Below are positions 17,250-27,700 of a stretch of DNA of 64,000 nucleotides, piece by piece; the stretch's first letter is position 1, and every line of letters begins with the position of its first letter. The position numbers and the translations under genes are program-made. The DNA is taken from assembly GCA_023457435.1 (NCBI GenBank), contig JAEWLS010000045.1, forward strand, positions 62,001 through 126,000. Direction: 5' to 3'. Source of the stretch: Pseudomonadota bacterium. Lineage in GTDB: Bacteria > Pseudomonadota > Alphaproteobacteria > Rhizobiales > Rhizobiaceae. Under the pieces are notes generated by a model that saw only the letters and a program-made list of their open reading frames with translations, did no database searches and was not told the DNA's origin.

Positions 17250-17844
17250 TATAGCTTGTCTCCCCGGCGCGCGGGCGCAGCCGCACGGGCGCTTGCGCGC
17301 GGCGTGACGTGACTGTCGGTTCCTGGCTGCCGGACATTATGCGGGTCGGCGCAGACCTGGCGGGGACGCTGGCGCGACCGGCCGCGGCCGTCATGGCGCG
17401 GTACGTTCCGGTTCTTGCCTGGGAGGCGCCCGATGCCATAGCGTTTACGCCCGAACCTCTCTTCTATGACTTGGCCCGCCTGCGCGGACCGTTGACTTTG
17501 CTCGCTGGGAGCCGGCACGGGACAACCCGGCCGCATTCCTCCACCAAGGGCCCGGCTCCGCCGTGGCACCTTGAAGAATTCATCCGGGTCATGGAGAATC
17601 GCCGGTTAATGAGCGTGCTGCCAGCCGGAACGCATTGACGCCGCAATTGAAACCGGACTTCGGGCAGCAACCGGCAAGTGCCGTGACCCGGCGTAGCTTG
17701 TATGATTTGGCCACGCGACTTGCAACCCCGTTTCCCGGGTTATGCATTTGGACTGCTTGGCCGAGAGGCAAGTCTCGGTTAACCATGAGGCGCTACCAGC
17801 ATACGCCAGGGCTGCGCGCGCAGTCCGTCGTGGACGAGGAGAGC
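17250..17844. other. Long intergenic region between divergent rne and amiC
   Basis: About 600 bases lie between the rne start and the chosen amiC start. ORFs on both strands here look like chance frames and match no family I know. Within it are a TATGAT box at 17701-17706 reading toward amiC (no convincing -35), GGTTAA motifs at about 17599 and 17778, and GC-rich inverted segments. The rne-proximal part is the natural place for a long rne leader. I see no known riboswitch. Confidence 0.4.
17779..17786 (+). promoter_or_regulatory. Candidate CtrA half-site upstream of amiC
   Basis: TTAACCAT is the half-site I recall for the cell-cycle regulator CtrA in rhizobia. It lies 58 bases upstream of the ATG at 17845 and overlaps the alternative ATG at 17785. 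A second GGTTAA with a neighbouring GANTC (GAATC) lies about 180 bases upstream. An eight-base word is weak evidence alone. Confidence 0.3.
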
Positions 17845-19083
17845 ATGCGGGCGGCGTTCGAACGGGTCACGGAAGCGCACTGGCGGCAACGCATTGTTGC
17901 CGTGCTGTCGTTGATCGTGCTTGCAACGCTGGCGCCTGCAGCAACCGCAGCCGACCTCAACCGCGCCTACGGCTACAAGATGGCCGGAGACGCCGGCCGC
18001 GTTCGTCTCGTTATGCAGCTGGACCGCGAGCCGCAGCTGCGCTGGACGCTGATGCGGGGGCCCTATCGTCTTGTCATTGACCTGCCGGAGACACGGCTGG
18101 CGCTCGATCCCGCCGACACCGCAGCGCGCGGGCTGGTCAACGCGGTTCGCTACGGCAGCGTGGGCGAGAATTCCTCGCGCGTCATCCTGTCCACCGACGG
18201 ACCCTTTGTCGTCGAGGGGCTCGACGTGATCGCCAACGAGTCCTCGCCGGGCCACCGCCTTGTGGCGGATCTCGTTGCCGCATCGGAGCCGGAATTCGAA
18301 GCGGCCCTTGCCGACCAGATCGCGACCACCGGCTCTACCGCCGCCGCCAAAGGAGACCGCGTGGTTCGCCACGAGGGTGCGGAGGCCGCCAAGCCGTTCA
18401 CGATCGTCATCGATCCGGGTCATGGCGGTATCGACAGCGGTGCCGAGGGGATCGGCGGAACGCTGGAGAAGGCCGTCACCCTTTCCTTCGCCAAGGAACT
18501 GCAGACCGCGCTCTCGGCCAATGCGCGCTTCGCCGTTCATCTGACGCGCAGCGACGACACTTTCCTGCGTCTCGACGAGCGCGTGCGCATCGGACGGCAA
18601 CACGGGGCGGACCTGTTCATTTCGGTGCATGCCGACACGATCAAGTACAAGACCGTTCGCGGCGCGACAGTCTACACCGTGTCCGACCAGGCTTCGGACG
18701 CCGACGCTGCCGCGCTGGCGGCACGCGAAAATCTCTCCGACGAACTCGCCGGCATGGCGATCGAAGACGCCAATCACGCCGTCTCGGATATTCTGATGGA
18801 CCTCGTGCGCCGCGAGACGCACTCGTTTTCCATCCGGTTTGCGCGCACGCTCGTTGGACAGCTGTCGTCTCAGGTCGAACTGATCAAGAACCCGCACCGC
18901 TTCGCCGGCTTCAAGGTGTTGAAGGCGCCAGACGTGCCGTCGATCCTGCTCGAGCTCGGTTACCTCTCCAACAAGGAGGACGAGGCGCAGCTGCTGGATG
19001 CGGACTGGCGCAGCAAGGCGATCGGCAGCATCACCGCCGCAGTGCGCGAATTCGCCGGCGCCCGCGTCGGCGCAGGCGGCTGA
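17845..19083 (+). CDS. amiC: N-acetylmuramoyl-L-alanine amidase (AmiC type)
   Basis: 412 aa from ATG at 17845, chosen because GAGGAG lies just upstream and the protein then begins with a normal signal peptide (hydrophobic core RIVAVLSLIVLATLAPAATAA). ATG at 17785 would add 20 residues. Residues ~40-150 look like the AMIN septal-targeting domain (VRLVMQLDREPQLRWTL). The Amidase_3 zinc domain follows: VIDPGHGGIDSGAEG, HLTRSDDTFLRLDERVRIGR, FISVHAD and LLELGYLSNKEDEAQL. It splits the stem peptide from MurNAc during daughter-cell separation. mrcA follows on the same strand. Confidence 0.93.
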   Translation: MRAAFERVTEAHWRQRIVAVLSLIVLATLAPAATAADLNRAYGYKMAGDAGRVRLVMQLDREPQLRWTLMRGPYRLVIDLPETRLALDPADTAARGLVNAVRYGSVGENSSRVILSTDGPFVVEGLDVIANESSPGHRLVADLVAASEPEFEAALADQIATTGSTAAAKGDRVVRHEGAEAAKPFTIVIDPGHGGIDSGAEGIGGTLEKAVTLSFAKELQTALSANARFAVHLTRSDDTFLRLDERVRIGRQHGADLFISVHADTIKYKTVRGATVYTVSDQASDADAAALAARENLSDELAGMAIEDANHAVSDILMDLVRRETHSFSIRFARTLVGQLSSQVELIKNPHRFAGFKVLKAPDVPSILLELGYLSNKEDEAQLLDADWRSKAIGSITAAVREFAGARVGAGG

Positions 19084-19275
19084 ACACTGGCAGCAGTCCA
19101 CGAATCGTTGCACTGAAACAACAGCAGGAACTGTAATTCGCCTTGTGGCCGCAGCGGTACGCCGCTGCCCAATTTTGCCCACAACGACGCGCGACGTGTG
19201 GGCTTCTATGGACAGGGATGCGTCCGTCGGCGCGAGGGGGCGCGTGGTGGATCCCGGCCAGGCACTGGAGTGGGC

Positions 19276-21732
19276 ATGATTCGGCTTCTCGGATATTTCT
19301 TCGGCCTCGGGGTCGCGCTGGCGCTTTTGGCGGCGGCCGGCATTGCGATCTACATCGGCGATGTGTCGAAGGACCTGCCGGACTACGAGGTGCTCGCCCG
19401 CTACGAACCGCCCGTAACGACCCGCGTCCACGCCTCCGACGGCGCTCTCATGGCCGAGTTTGCGCGTGAACGCCGACTGTTCCTGCCGATCCAGGCCGTG
19501 CCGGATCGCGTCAAGGCGGCGTTCCTGTCGGCCGAAGACAAGAATTTCTACACGCACCCTGGCATCGATCCGATCGGCCTTGCCCGCGCGGTTATCACGA
19601 ATGCGCAGAACATGGGCTCCGGCCGTCGCCCGGTCGGCGCCTCGACGATCACGCAGCAGGTGGCGAAGAACTTCCTGCTCACCTCGGACCAGACCTACGA
19701 GCGCAAGATCAAGGAGATGATCCTCTCCTTCCGCATCGAACGCGCCTATCCGAAGGACCGCATCCTCGAACTCTATCTCAACGAGATCTTCTTCGGGCTC
19801 AACGCCTATGGCGTCGCCGGCGCGGCGCTGACCTATTTCGACAAATCCGTGAACGAGCTGACCGTAGCCGAGGCCGCCTATCTCGCGGCCTTGCCGCGCG
19901 GACCGTCAAACTACCACCCGTTCCGTCACACCGACCGCGCGATCGAACGCCGCAACTGGGTCATCGATCAGATGGTCGAGAACGGCTACGTGTCGCAGGA
20001 GGAGGGCGCCAAGGCCAAGGACACTCAGCTTGGCGTCAGCTTGCGTCACAGCGGCACCTATCTGTTCGCCGGCGAGTATTTCACCGAAGAGGTGCGTCGC
20101 CAGCTCATCGCACGCTATGGCGAGGACGCGCTTTACGAGGGCGGCCTGTCGGTGCGGACCACGCTCGACCCGAAACTCCAGCTGATCGCCCGCAAGGCCC
20201 TGCAGACCGGCCTGATGCGCTTCGACACGCTCCGCGGCTACCGCGGTCCGGTGACGACGATCGAAATCGGTCAGGACTGGGGCAAGGCCGTATTCGCCGT
20301 GAAGAGCCTGTACGACGTTCCGGAGTGGAAGGTCGCGGTGGTTCTCGGTGTTGACGCTGAAGGCCTCAAGATCGGCGTCAAGCCGGCGGCGACCGCATCC
20401 GGCGAACCTGATGACAAGCGCGAGCAGGGCACGGTCGCGCTTGCCGACATGAGCTGGGCAATGCGCCACAAGGTCGACGGCAAGATCGTCAAGGCCAAGT
20501 CGCCGGCCGACGTGCTGAAGATCGGCGATGTGATCTATGTCGAGCCGAAAGCCGACGAACCGGGCGCCTACGCCATCAAGCAGGTGCCGGAGGTCGGCGG
20601 CGCGCTGGTCGCGATGGACCCCCACACCGGCCGCGTGCTGGCGCTGTCAGGCGGCTTTTCCTATGCCGACTCCGAGTTCAATCGCGCTACGCAGGCCTAC
20701 CGCCAGCCCGGCTCCTCGTTCAAGCCGATCGTCTACGCGGCCGCGCTGGACAACGGCTATACGCCGGCGTCGGTGGTCCTCGACGCGCCGATCCGCATCG
20801 TCCAGGGCAACCAGGTCTGGGAGCCGAAGAACTACGGCGGCGAGTCTGCCGGTCCCTCGACGCTGCGGGCCGGCATCGAGCGGTCCCGCAACCTGATGAC
20901 GGTGCGTCTGGCCAACGACATGGGCATGAACCTCGTGTCGGAATACGCCGAGCGCTTCGGTGTCTACGACAAGCTGCTTCCTTATTTGCCGATGGCACTG
21001 GGCTCCGGCGAAACCACCGTCATGCGTATGGTCGGCGCCTATGCGGTGATGGCCAACGGCGGCAAGCAGATCAAGCCATCGCTGATCGACCGCATCCAGG
21101 ACCGCTACGGCAAGACCGTGTTCCGTCATGACGAGCGCGGCTGCGAAGGCTGCGTGGCGGAGGAGTGGAAGGCGCAGGCCGAGCCTGAGCTGATCGACAA
21201 TGCCGAGCAGGTGCTCGACCCGATGACGGCCTATCAGATCACGTCGATGATGGAAGGTGTCGTCCAGCGGGGGACCGCGGTCACCATCTCCGAACTCAAG
21301 CGGCCGATCGCCGGCAAGACCGGTACGACGAACGATGAGAAGGATGCCTGGTTCGTAGGCTACACGCCGAACCTCGTCGTCGGCGTCTACATGGGCTACG
21401 ACCGCCCGGCTCCGATGGGCAAGGGTTCGACAGGCGGCGGCCTCGCCGCGCCGATCTTCAAGGAGTTCATGGCGGCAGCGCTGGAGGGCACCAAGCCGGT
21501 CGCGTTCCAGATGCCGGAGGGCATGAAGCGCATTTCCGTCGATCGCAAGAGCGGCATGCGGACAGAAGCCGGGGCGCCGGGATCGATCTCGGAAGCCTTC
21601 AAGCCCGGCACCGGGCCGGCCGACTCGTACTGGGTCATCGGTATGGACCAGATGGAAGGCGAAGAACGCGCCAACGCGATCTCGCCGCAGGCAAACGAAG
21701 TCATCAAGAGCGGCGGCGGCGGGCTGTTCTAG
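19276..21732 (+). CDS. mrcA: Penicillin-binding protein 1A (bifunctional glycosyltransferase/transpeptidase)
   Basis: 818 aa from ATG at 19276, with GGAG 5 bases upstream; the 26-residue extension lacks such a site. One N-terminal membrane anchor (residues 3-28) is followed by the GT51 glycosyltransferase domain with catalytic Glu87 (SAEDKNFYTHPG) and GASTITQQVAKNF. An OB-like insert precedes the transpeptidase domain with SxxK (PGSSFKP), the SxN-region and KTGTTND. It polymerises and crosslinks peptidoglycan. Adjacent to amiC on the same strand (about 190 bases apart), so synthesis and hydrolysis of septal wall are encoded side by side. Confidence 0.96.
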   Translation: MIRLLGYFFGLGVALALLAAAGIAIYIGDVSKDLPDYEVLARYEPPVTTRVHASDGALMAEFARERRLFLPIQAVPDRVKAAFLSAEDKNFYTHPGIDPIGLARAVITNAQNMGSGRRPVGASTITQQVAKNFLLTSDQTYERKIKEMILSFRIERAYPKDRILELYLNEIFFGLNAYGVAGAALTYFDKSVNELTVAEAAYLAALPRGPSNYHPFRHTDRAIERRNWVIDQMVENGYVSQEEGAKAKDTQLGVSLRHSGTYLFAGEYFTEEVRRQLIARYGEDALYEGGLSVRTTLDPKLQLIARKALQTGLMRFDTLRGYRGPVTTIEIGQDWGKAVFAVKSLYDVPEWKVAVVLGVDAEGLKIGVKPAATASGEPDDKREQGTVALADMSWAMRHKVDGKIVKAKSPADVLKIGDVIYVEPKADEPGAYAIKQVPEVGGALVAMDPHTGRVLALSGGFSYADSEFNRATQAYRQPGSSFKPIVYAAALDNGYTPASVVLDAPIRIVQGNQVWEPKNYGGESAGPSTLRAGIERSRNLMTVRLANDMGMNLVSEYAERFGVYDKLLPYLPMALGSGETTVMRMVGAYAVMANGGKQIKPSLIDRIQDRYGKTVFRHDERGCEGCVAEEWKAQAEPELIDNAEQVLDPMTAYQITSMMEGVVQRGTAVTISELKRPIAGKTGTTNDEKDAWFVGYTPNLVVGVYMGYDRPAPMGKGSTGGGLAAPIFKEFMAAALEGTKPVAFQMPEGMKRISVDRKSGMRTEAGAPGSISEAFKPGTGPADSYWVIGMDQMEGEERANAISPQANEVIKSGGGGLF

Positions 21733-21787
21733 CTCGGGCTTTCGCCTTTACACCGCGCGGCGGCCTCCCTATGGTCCGCCGCGATCG

Positions 21788-21813
21788 AGGCCGGCCTTTG
21801 CGCCGGCCTTTGC
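21788..21813 (+). repeat. Tandem 12-bp duplication forming a hairpin between mrcA and prfB
   Basis: GCCGGCCTTTGC occurs twice in direct tandem (21790-21801 and 21802-21813). Because the unit contains GCCGGC, the two copies also make an 8-bp stem (21788-21795 with 21802-21809) with a 6-base loop. It may act as a weak terminator for mrcA; the following T's are few. Confidence 0.65.
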
Positions 21814-21831
21814 AACTTTGGACATGGGACC

Positions 21832-22963
21832 ATGCGAGCGGAAATCGAGAACCTCGTCGACGAGATCAGGCAGGCGATAACCCTGCTGAGGAGGCATCTT
21901 TGACTGGGATCAGGCTTTAAAGCGGCTCGACTATCTCAACAGCCGTTCCGAGGATCCCACGCTCTGGAACGATGCGCAGGAAGCGCAGAAGCTGATGCGC
22001 GAGCGCCAGATGCTGGAAGACGGCATCGGCGCGGTCCGCAAGCTCACTCAGGCCGTCGACGACAATATCGAGCTCATCGGCCTCGGCGAGGAGGAAGGCG
22101 ACAAGACGATCGTCGCCGAAGCCGAAGCGGCGATCCGCGAACTTGCCAAGGAAGCGCGCGAACGCCAGGTCGAGACGCTCCTTTCGGGCGAGGCCGATCA
22201 CAACGACACCTATCTCGAGGTCCATGCGGGTGCGGGCGGCACCGAAAGCCAGGACTGGGCGAACATGCTGCTGCGCATGTATACGCGCTGGGCTGAACGC
22301 CGCGGCATGAAGGTCGAGGTGCTCGAGCTGCACGACGGCGAAGAGGCCGGCATCAAGTCCGCGACGCTGCAGATCAAGGGCCACAATGCATATGGCTGGC
22401 TGAAGACGGAGTCGGGCGTGCACCGCCTGGTTCGCATATCGCCTTACGACAGCAACGCCCGTCGACATACGTCGTTCGCGAGCGCATGGGTCTATCCCGT
22501 TATCGACGATTCCATCGAGATTCAGGTTTCGGAATCGGATGTGCGCATCGATACCTATCGCTCGTCGGGCGCGGGCGGTCAGCACGTCAATACGACCGAC
22601 TCCGCCGTCCGTATCACGCACCTCGCGACGGGTATCGCCGTGGCCTGCCAGGCTGGGCGATCGCAGCACCAGAACCGTGCAAAGGCGTGGGAAATGCTGC
22701 GCGCACGTCTCTACGAGGAAGAGCTGAAGAAGCGTGAGGAGGCGGCCAACGCGACCGAGGCCAGCAAGACCGACATCGGCTGGGGCCACCAGATCCGGTC
22801 CTACGTGCTGCAGCCCTATCAGCTCGTGAAGGATCTGCGAACCGGCGTCGAGAGCACCAATCCGGCCGCCGTCCTGGACGGCGACCTCGACGGTTTCATG
22901 GAAGCTTCGCTTGCGCACCGGGTCGAGGGCGCGGCCGGGGAGCCGGTTGCCGACATCGAGTAG
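21832..22963 (+). CDS. prfB: Peptide chain release factor 2, expressed by programmed +1 frameshift
   Basis: ATG at 21832 opens 23 codons ending CTT at 21898-21900, followed by in-frame TGA (21901-21903). Shifting +1 there continues without a break from GAC at 21902 to the stop at 22963, giving 376 aa, the normal RF2 length. The recoding signal is textbook: AGGAGG at 21889-21894, exactly 3 bases before CTTTGAC. RF2 reads UGA/UAA and catalyses peptide release through GGQ (SSGAGGQHVN). The codon-recognition tripeptide region reads SPYDS instead of the SPF of E. coli, which I believe is usual in this class. The internal TGA lets RF2 level control its own synthesis. Confidence 0.96.
21889..21904 (+). 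promoter_or_regulatory. prfB: prfB +1 frameshift signal
   Basis: Internal Shine-Dalgarno AGGAGG, a 3-base spacer (CAT), then the slippery CTT-TGA-C. Both spacing and sequence match the autoregulatory site known from E. coli prfB. Confidence 0.95.
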
Positions 22964-22975
22964 CGGCGGCTGCCG

Positions 22976-24244
22976 CTACATCAGCTTGGCAACCTTTCGG
23001 CCAGCGCGGATGAACTTTAGCGGGTCGATTGCGGTACCCTCGCGGCGCACCTCGTAGTGCAGGTGCGGGCCGGTCGACCTACCGCTCGATCCTACTTTTC
23101 CGACGACCGTGCCGCGCTGGACGACATCGCCGACCTTCACCGCGATTTTCGACATGTGCGCGAATCGCGTGGTGATTCCGTCCTCGTGCTCGATCTCTAC
23201 CATCCGGCCGTAACCGCCGTTCCAGCCGGCCTTGACGACCTTTCCGGCTCCCGGCGCGTGGATCGCCTCGCCGAGGGGCACGCGGAAGTCGAGGCCGGCA
23301 TGCATCGCCGGTGTTCCGAGCAGGGGGTCGCGACGAATGCCGAACGACGACGAAATGGCATAGCCGGGCGCCGGATTATGGATAGGCAGCGCAGTCGCGG
23401 CCTTTTTTACCGTCTCCAGCCGCGACAGCGCTTCGTCGAGTTGGCGCACGCGGGTGTCGAACATCGTCTTGTCGTCGATTGGAACCAGTGGGCCGCCTAT
23501 GCCGGTTTCGGTCTTACGATCGCCGATCTCCAGACCGGCCTGTTCAAGGACCTCTGAGATCGCATCCGCGGTGCGGTCGGCATCTTCTGCCAAAGTGGAG
23601 ACCCGGTCCATCTGCTCGTTTTCGATCGAGCGCAGGGACTTGTTGATCTCGGCGAACAGCATGTCGGCGCGATCGGCGGCTGACAATGCGTCCGACACAT
23701 GCGCGCGTGTGTCCCAGAAGGCGAGACCGGCCGGCAATGCCGCAGCGCTCGCCTGGGTGACGCCTTCTGTCGGGCGAGTTTCGACACGGCGGTCGGTCGT
23801 GGTCCGAGCCTCTGGCACAGTCGCATCGCTGGGAGCCAGTTCGCCCTCGGCGCGATCGAGGATCGGCCCAAGACGACCATGGCGCTTGGTCAACTGGGTC
23901 TGGCGGGCGATTAGTTCGGAAACCTTCGTTTCCATGAGTTGCTGATCGAGCAGCTGGCGGCTGGTTATGCGGTCCACCTGCGCGCGTAACGCGGCGATGC
24001 GGTCCTCGTAGGCGTGCTGGAGACGGGCCTGACGTGCGATGCTCGCGCCGATCAGGTCGTCGCGAAGAACCAGGTAGGTGGTTGCGAGGAGATAGCCGAT
24101 TGCGACCGCCGCGCAGACCGAGCCGACGACTGCCGCCAGCCACGGGCGGACGGTGAAATGCCGGATTTCGTCGCCGCGCGCGATAATGACCGTATGCGGT
24201 TCCTTGCGCTTGCCGAAAACCGTTGACTGTCGAAGCTGCTGCAA
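22976..24244 (-). CDS. M23 family peptidoglycan metallopeptidase, membrane-anchored
   Basis: 422 aa. Residues 1-34 are cytoplasmic and basic, a transmembrane helix follows (WLAAVVGSVCAAVAIGYLLATTYLVL), then a long coiled-coil-rich region (~60-260). The C-terminal LytM domain has the zinc motifs HAGLDFR and the HLHYE motif in GRSTGPHLHYEVR, so the enzyme should be catalytically competent. It likely cleaves peptide crosslinks in the periplasm, in the style of the DipM/MepM families. Convergent with prfB. Confidence 0.92.
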   Translation of the reverse strand: MQQLRQSTVFGKRKEPHTVIIARGDEIRHFTVRPWLAAVVGSVCAAVAIGYLLATTYLVLRDDLIGASIARQARLQHAYEDRIAALRAQVDRITSRQLLDQQLMETKVSELIARQTQLTKRHGRLGPILDRAEGELAPSDATVPEARTTTDRRVETRPTEGVTQASAAALPAGLAFWDTRAHVSDALSAADRADMLFAEINKSLRSIENEQMDRVSTLAEDADRTADAISEVLEQAGLEIGDRKTETGIGGPLVPIDDKTMFDTRVRQLDEALSRLETVKKAATALPIHNPAPGYAISSSFGIRRDPLLGTPAMHAGLDFRVPLGEAIHAPGAGKVVKAGWNGGYGRMVEIEHEDGITTRFAHMSKIAVKVGDVVQRGTVVGKVGSSGRSTGPHLHYEVRREGTAIDPLKFIRAGRKVAKLM

Positions 24245-24350
24245 GTGCGTGCACCACCGATAGATTCGATGGCGCGATTACACCGCGTTAGGGTTAATGG
24301 ACGGTTGCGGAGGGCTCGCCACTGGCCGCAACCGCCCGAATTTGGCCGGT

Positions 24351-24422
24351 TCAGGTGAAAAGAGCGATCAGGATGATGATCGGAATCGGTACGCCGATGG
24401 CCCAGAGGAGGATGCTGCGCAT
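24351..24422 (-). CDS. Very small membrane protein (23 aa)
   Basis: A 23-codon ORF from ATG at 24422 to TGA at 24351. It starts MRSILLWAIGVPIP and continues with an uninterrupted Ile/Leu run to FT: one short transmembrane helix with a Pro-containing middle. GGAG lies about 9 bases before the ATG. I recall near-identical tiny ORFs in other Rhizobiales but cannot check that here. It lies about 105 bases upstream of the M23 peptidase gene, same strand. Function unknown. Confidence 0.55.
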   Translation of the reverse strand: MRSILLWAIGVPIPIIILIALFT

Positions 24423-24719
24423 GAGTGGGTCTCCGTGTCGTTGCCTGTTGCGCAACAACGCCGATTATGCGCTCAAGTTCCGGCACTTCCCGCGATTGCG
24501 GCGGCACGAACCGCTTCGGCGTGCCCCTTGACCCTGACGTTGCGCCAGATGGCTGCGATCCGGCCGTCGGAATGGCGTGTCGTTGTAGGGGGCAAAATCG
24601 GGCGCGATGCCGCCGTTGGAGAACTCGGCCATACACTTGCCCTTGTTCTATGAGCGGAGCGGACTGCGCGAAGCCCATTCATGCGAATCGGACATCCAAG
24701 ATAGGAACGGCGACACCGG
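24423..24719. other. Intergenic region between the 23-codon gene and the AsmA-like gene
   Basis: About 300 bases between divergent genes. Longer overlapping ORFs on both strands lack ribosome sites and family resemblance. It presumably contains both promoters. I see no RNA gene or convincing -35/-10 pair. Confidence 0.4.
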
Positions 24720-27700
24720 GTGTCAGGCCATCAGAAGATCAGGTTCAGGCGTGGCGAGATCGCGGGGCTCGATACGTTGCCCTCATCGATGGCAGGTCCC
24801 GCAGCTCCGCGTCTTCAGTCGCGCTTGCAGCGCACCGCCCGGATCGTCGCCTTCGCCGCCAGCGGCCTATCGCTCGTCCTCGTCGCGCTGATCGCGACAC
24901 TGCTCGCCGTCGGCAGCGTCGCCGTCAATTCGCAGCGCCTGACTTCCGAAGCAGCGCGGGTGATAAGCCAGGCTCTTGGGGAGCAGGTCAGCCTTGCGAC
25001 GGGCGAGGCGCGCATCCGTTTCGGGTTCTCGCGGCCATTCTCGGTTGAGCTCGGCGACGTTGAAGTCACCAATGCCGATGGCGTGGAAAGGCTGGCTGCG
25101 CGTCATCTCTCGTTCGGCGTCAGGCTGATGCCGCTGTTGCGGGGACAGGTTCGCCTCACCGGTGCGACGTTGAGCGGCGCCCGTCTCGCGCGTTTGGCCG
25201 GTAGCGGCCAGCGCAGCCCGTTTGCCGACCTGGCGGGCGAGGATGGGCTCTACGGCGGCGACGAGGTCGTCAATGCAACCTTTGCCGCGCTCCGGGCGGC
25301 TCTGCAGGCGATGGACGGTTCCGACACCGGTCGCTTCGTTATCGAAGACATCGAACTCGATATTGCCTCCCGCACGATCCGCGTCGAGCGAGCCGAAGTC
25401 TCGGAGCGCGCCGGCGGCGCCGATCTCGTCGCCCGGCTGAGCATCGACGGGCGTGCGACACATGCGACGGCGTCGCTCGATCGCGGCGGCGACGGCGGCC
25501 TGGAGCTCATGGCAACCGTCTCCACCGCGCCAGGCACCGCGCCGAGTGCGCTGGGCGCGCTGCGGGCAGAAATCAGGGGGATGGAGAAGGCCGGTGTCGG
25601 CAGCGGCCAATTGAGCGCGAACGTCGCTATCGAACAGATGAATCTTCAGCTCCAGCATGGGCCCGAACTGATTGCAAAGGCGAATGCCAGTTTTCGGCTG
25701 GACGCGCGGGCGCCGCGAATCGAACTGACGCGCCTGACGGCTGGCGACGGCCGCACCGACATTGCGCTATCCGGCGATTTCGGCCCGGCCATGGGTGAGG
25801 GATCGCCTCACTACTACTTCCAGTTTGCCAGCGGCGGTTCGTTCATTGCGCCGGTCGACACGGCGGAGCCGGGCATGCCGGTAGCACTGCTGCTCAGCGG
25901 CAGGCTCGATGGAGACTTTCGGCGACTTCAGGCCGAGCGAATCGTCGTATCGACCTCGCAGAGCGAAGTGCTGGCGACGCTCGCATTGGACTTTCCCAAG
26001 ACTGGCGGAACCGGGCTGAAGCTCGCGGTCAACGTCGCGGGGCTGCCGACCGCGTACGCCAAGAACCTCTGGCCATGGTTTGCCGCGCCCTCGGCGCGCG
26101 CCTGGACGCTGAAGAACGTGTTCGGCGGAAAGGTACGGCAGGGCCGTCTCGCACTCGATCTCCCCGCAGACCGGGAGCCGGGCGCAGCATTGACGGCGGA
26201 AAACCTCGACGGTCACTTCGAGATCGACGGGGCGCGGATAGACCTTGCCGGTTCCATCCCCCCGATCCGCGACGCCCTCGGGATCCTGGATCTGTCCGGC
26301 AGCGATGTCGACGTCAGCGTTCCTTCCGGAACGGTCTACACCAACAGTGGACGCACGCTCGCGGCGAACAACGGCACATTCCAGCTGCACGATACGCATC
26401 TGCAGCCGATGATGGGCCTGTTGTCGCTCGACATCGACGGCGCGGCCGATGCGGTTGCGGAAGTCGCAAATGCGGAGCCGATCAGCATCTCGCGCTTCCT
26501 GGCGCTCGACCCTGCCGGCATGGCCGGGTCGGTCAGCGGCCGCGTCGACGCGGCTATCCCCATCGGCGAAGGGGCGCGCATCGATGAACTTGAGTGGAAG
26601 GTCGACCTCGCCTTCACGGGTTTGACCGTGCCCCAGGCGTTTCAGGGGCAAAAGCTCAGCGATGCCGACGGTCGCATCGTCGCCGACCGGCGCGTGGCCG
26701 CGATCGACGCAAAGGGCAAGCTGAACGGCATCCCTGCGGTCTTTTCGCTGTCGGAACCGTTCGGCAAGAAGACCGGCCGCCATATGACGGCGGAGCTGCA
26801 GGTCGACGACGCATCGCGCGACAAGCTGATGCCGGGCCTGGGATCAATCCTCTCTGGACCTTTTTCGGTCGCCTTGGTGACGGGAGAGGAAGGCGCGAGC
26901 GATCTTTCCATCGACCTGACCAAGGCGCGCCTGCAGATACCCTGGATAGGCTGGGAGAAGAAGGCGGGCACGCGGGCGAGCGCAAGCTTCGTCATGAAGA
27001 CGGCCGACGGAAAGACAGAGATCAGCGAGTTCAGCGCCAGCGGTGACGGTTTCAGCGCCGAAGGCGCGCTACAGGTCGACGCGGGAGGCCTGTCCCGGGC
27101 CGACTTCTCCAAGCTTGTGCTGCGCGACGGCGACGATTTCGCCGCCTCCATCGAACGGCGCGACCGCGGCGGCTATGCGGTCCGCGTCCGGGGCAAGCAT
27201 GCCGATGTTCGGCCCGTCGTCAGCCAGTTCACTTTGTCGACCCGCGACAGTGCCGGCGGCTGGGGCGCGACGTCGCGGTTCTCGCTCGACCTCGAACTCG
27301 ACCACGCCAGCGGAGCGAACGGCGAGATCCTGCACGACCTGAAGCTCGTTTATTCGGGCGCCGGCACGACTGTCGGGGGGATGCGCGGCTCTGCCGTCAC
27401 GGCATCGGGCGCGCCGCTGACCATCGTCGATTCGACGGTCGACAAGGTGCGTCGCCTCGAGATCGCAACCGGCAATGCCGGCGAGGCAATGCGCTTCCTC
27501 GACATGTACAAGAACGTGCGCGGCGGCGTGGCGGCCATGCGGCTGTCCGGGACCGTCGGCAAGGCGCTCAGCGGCCCGGTCGAGCTGCGCAACTTCGAGC
27601 TGCTAGAGGAGCAGCGGCTGGACACGATGGTAAACAGCGCCGCGCCTGGCGCGGAACGCTCGCTCAACGACACCGTCAACCGCCAGGTCGACGTGACGCG

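Noticed and set aside
17309..17638. 109-aa ORF in the rne-amiC gap
   Set aside because: No convincing ribosome site, biased composition and no recognisable fold. The region is better explained as leader and promoter DNA.
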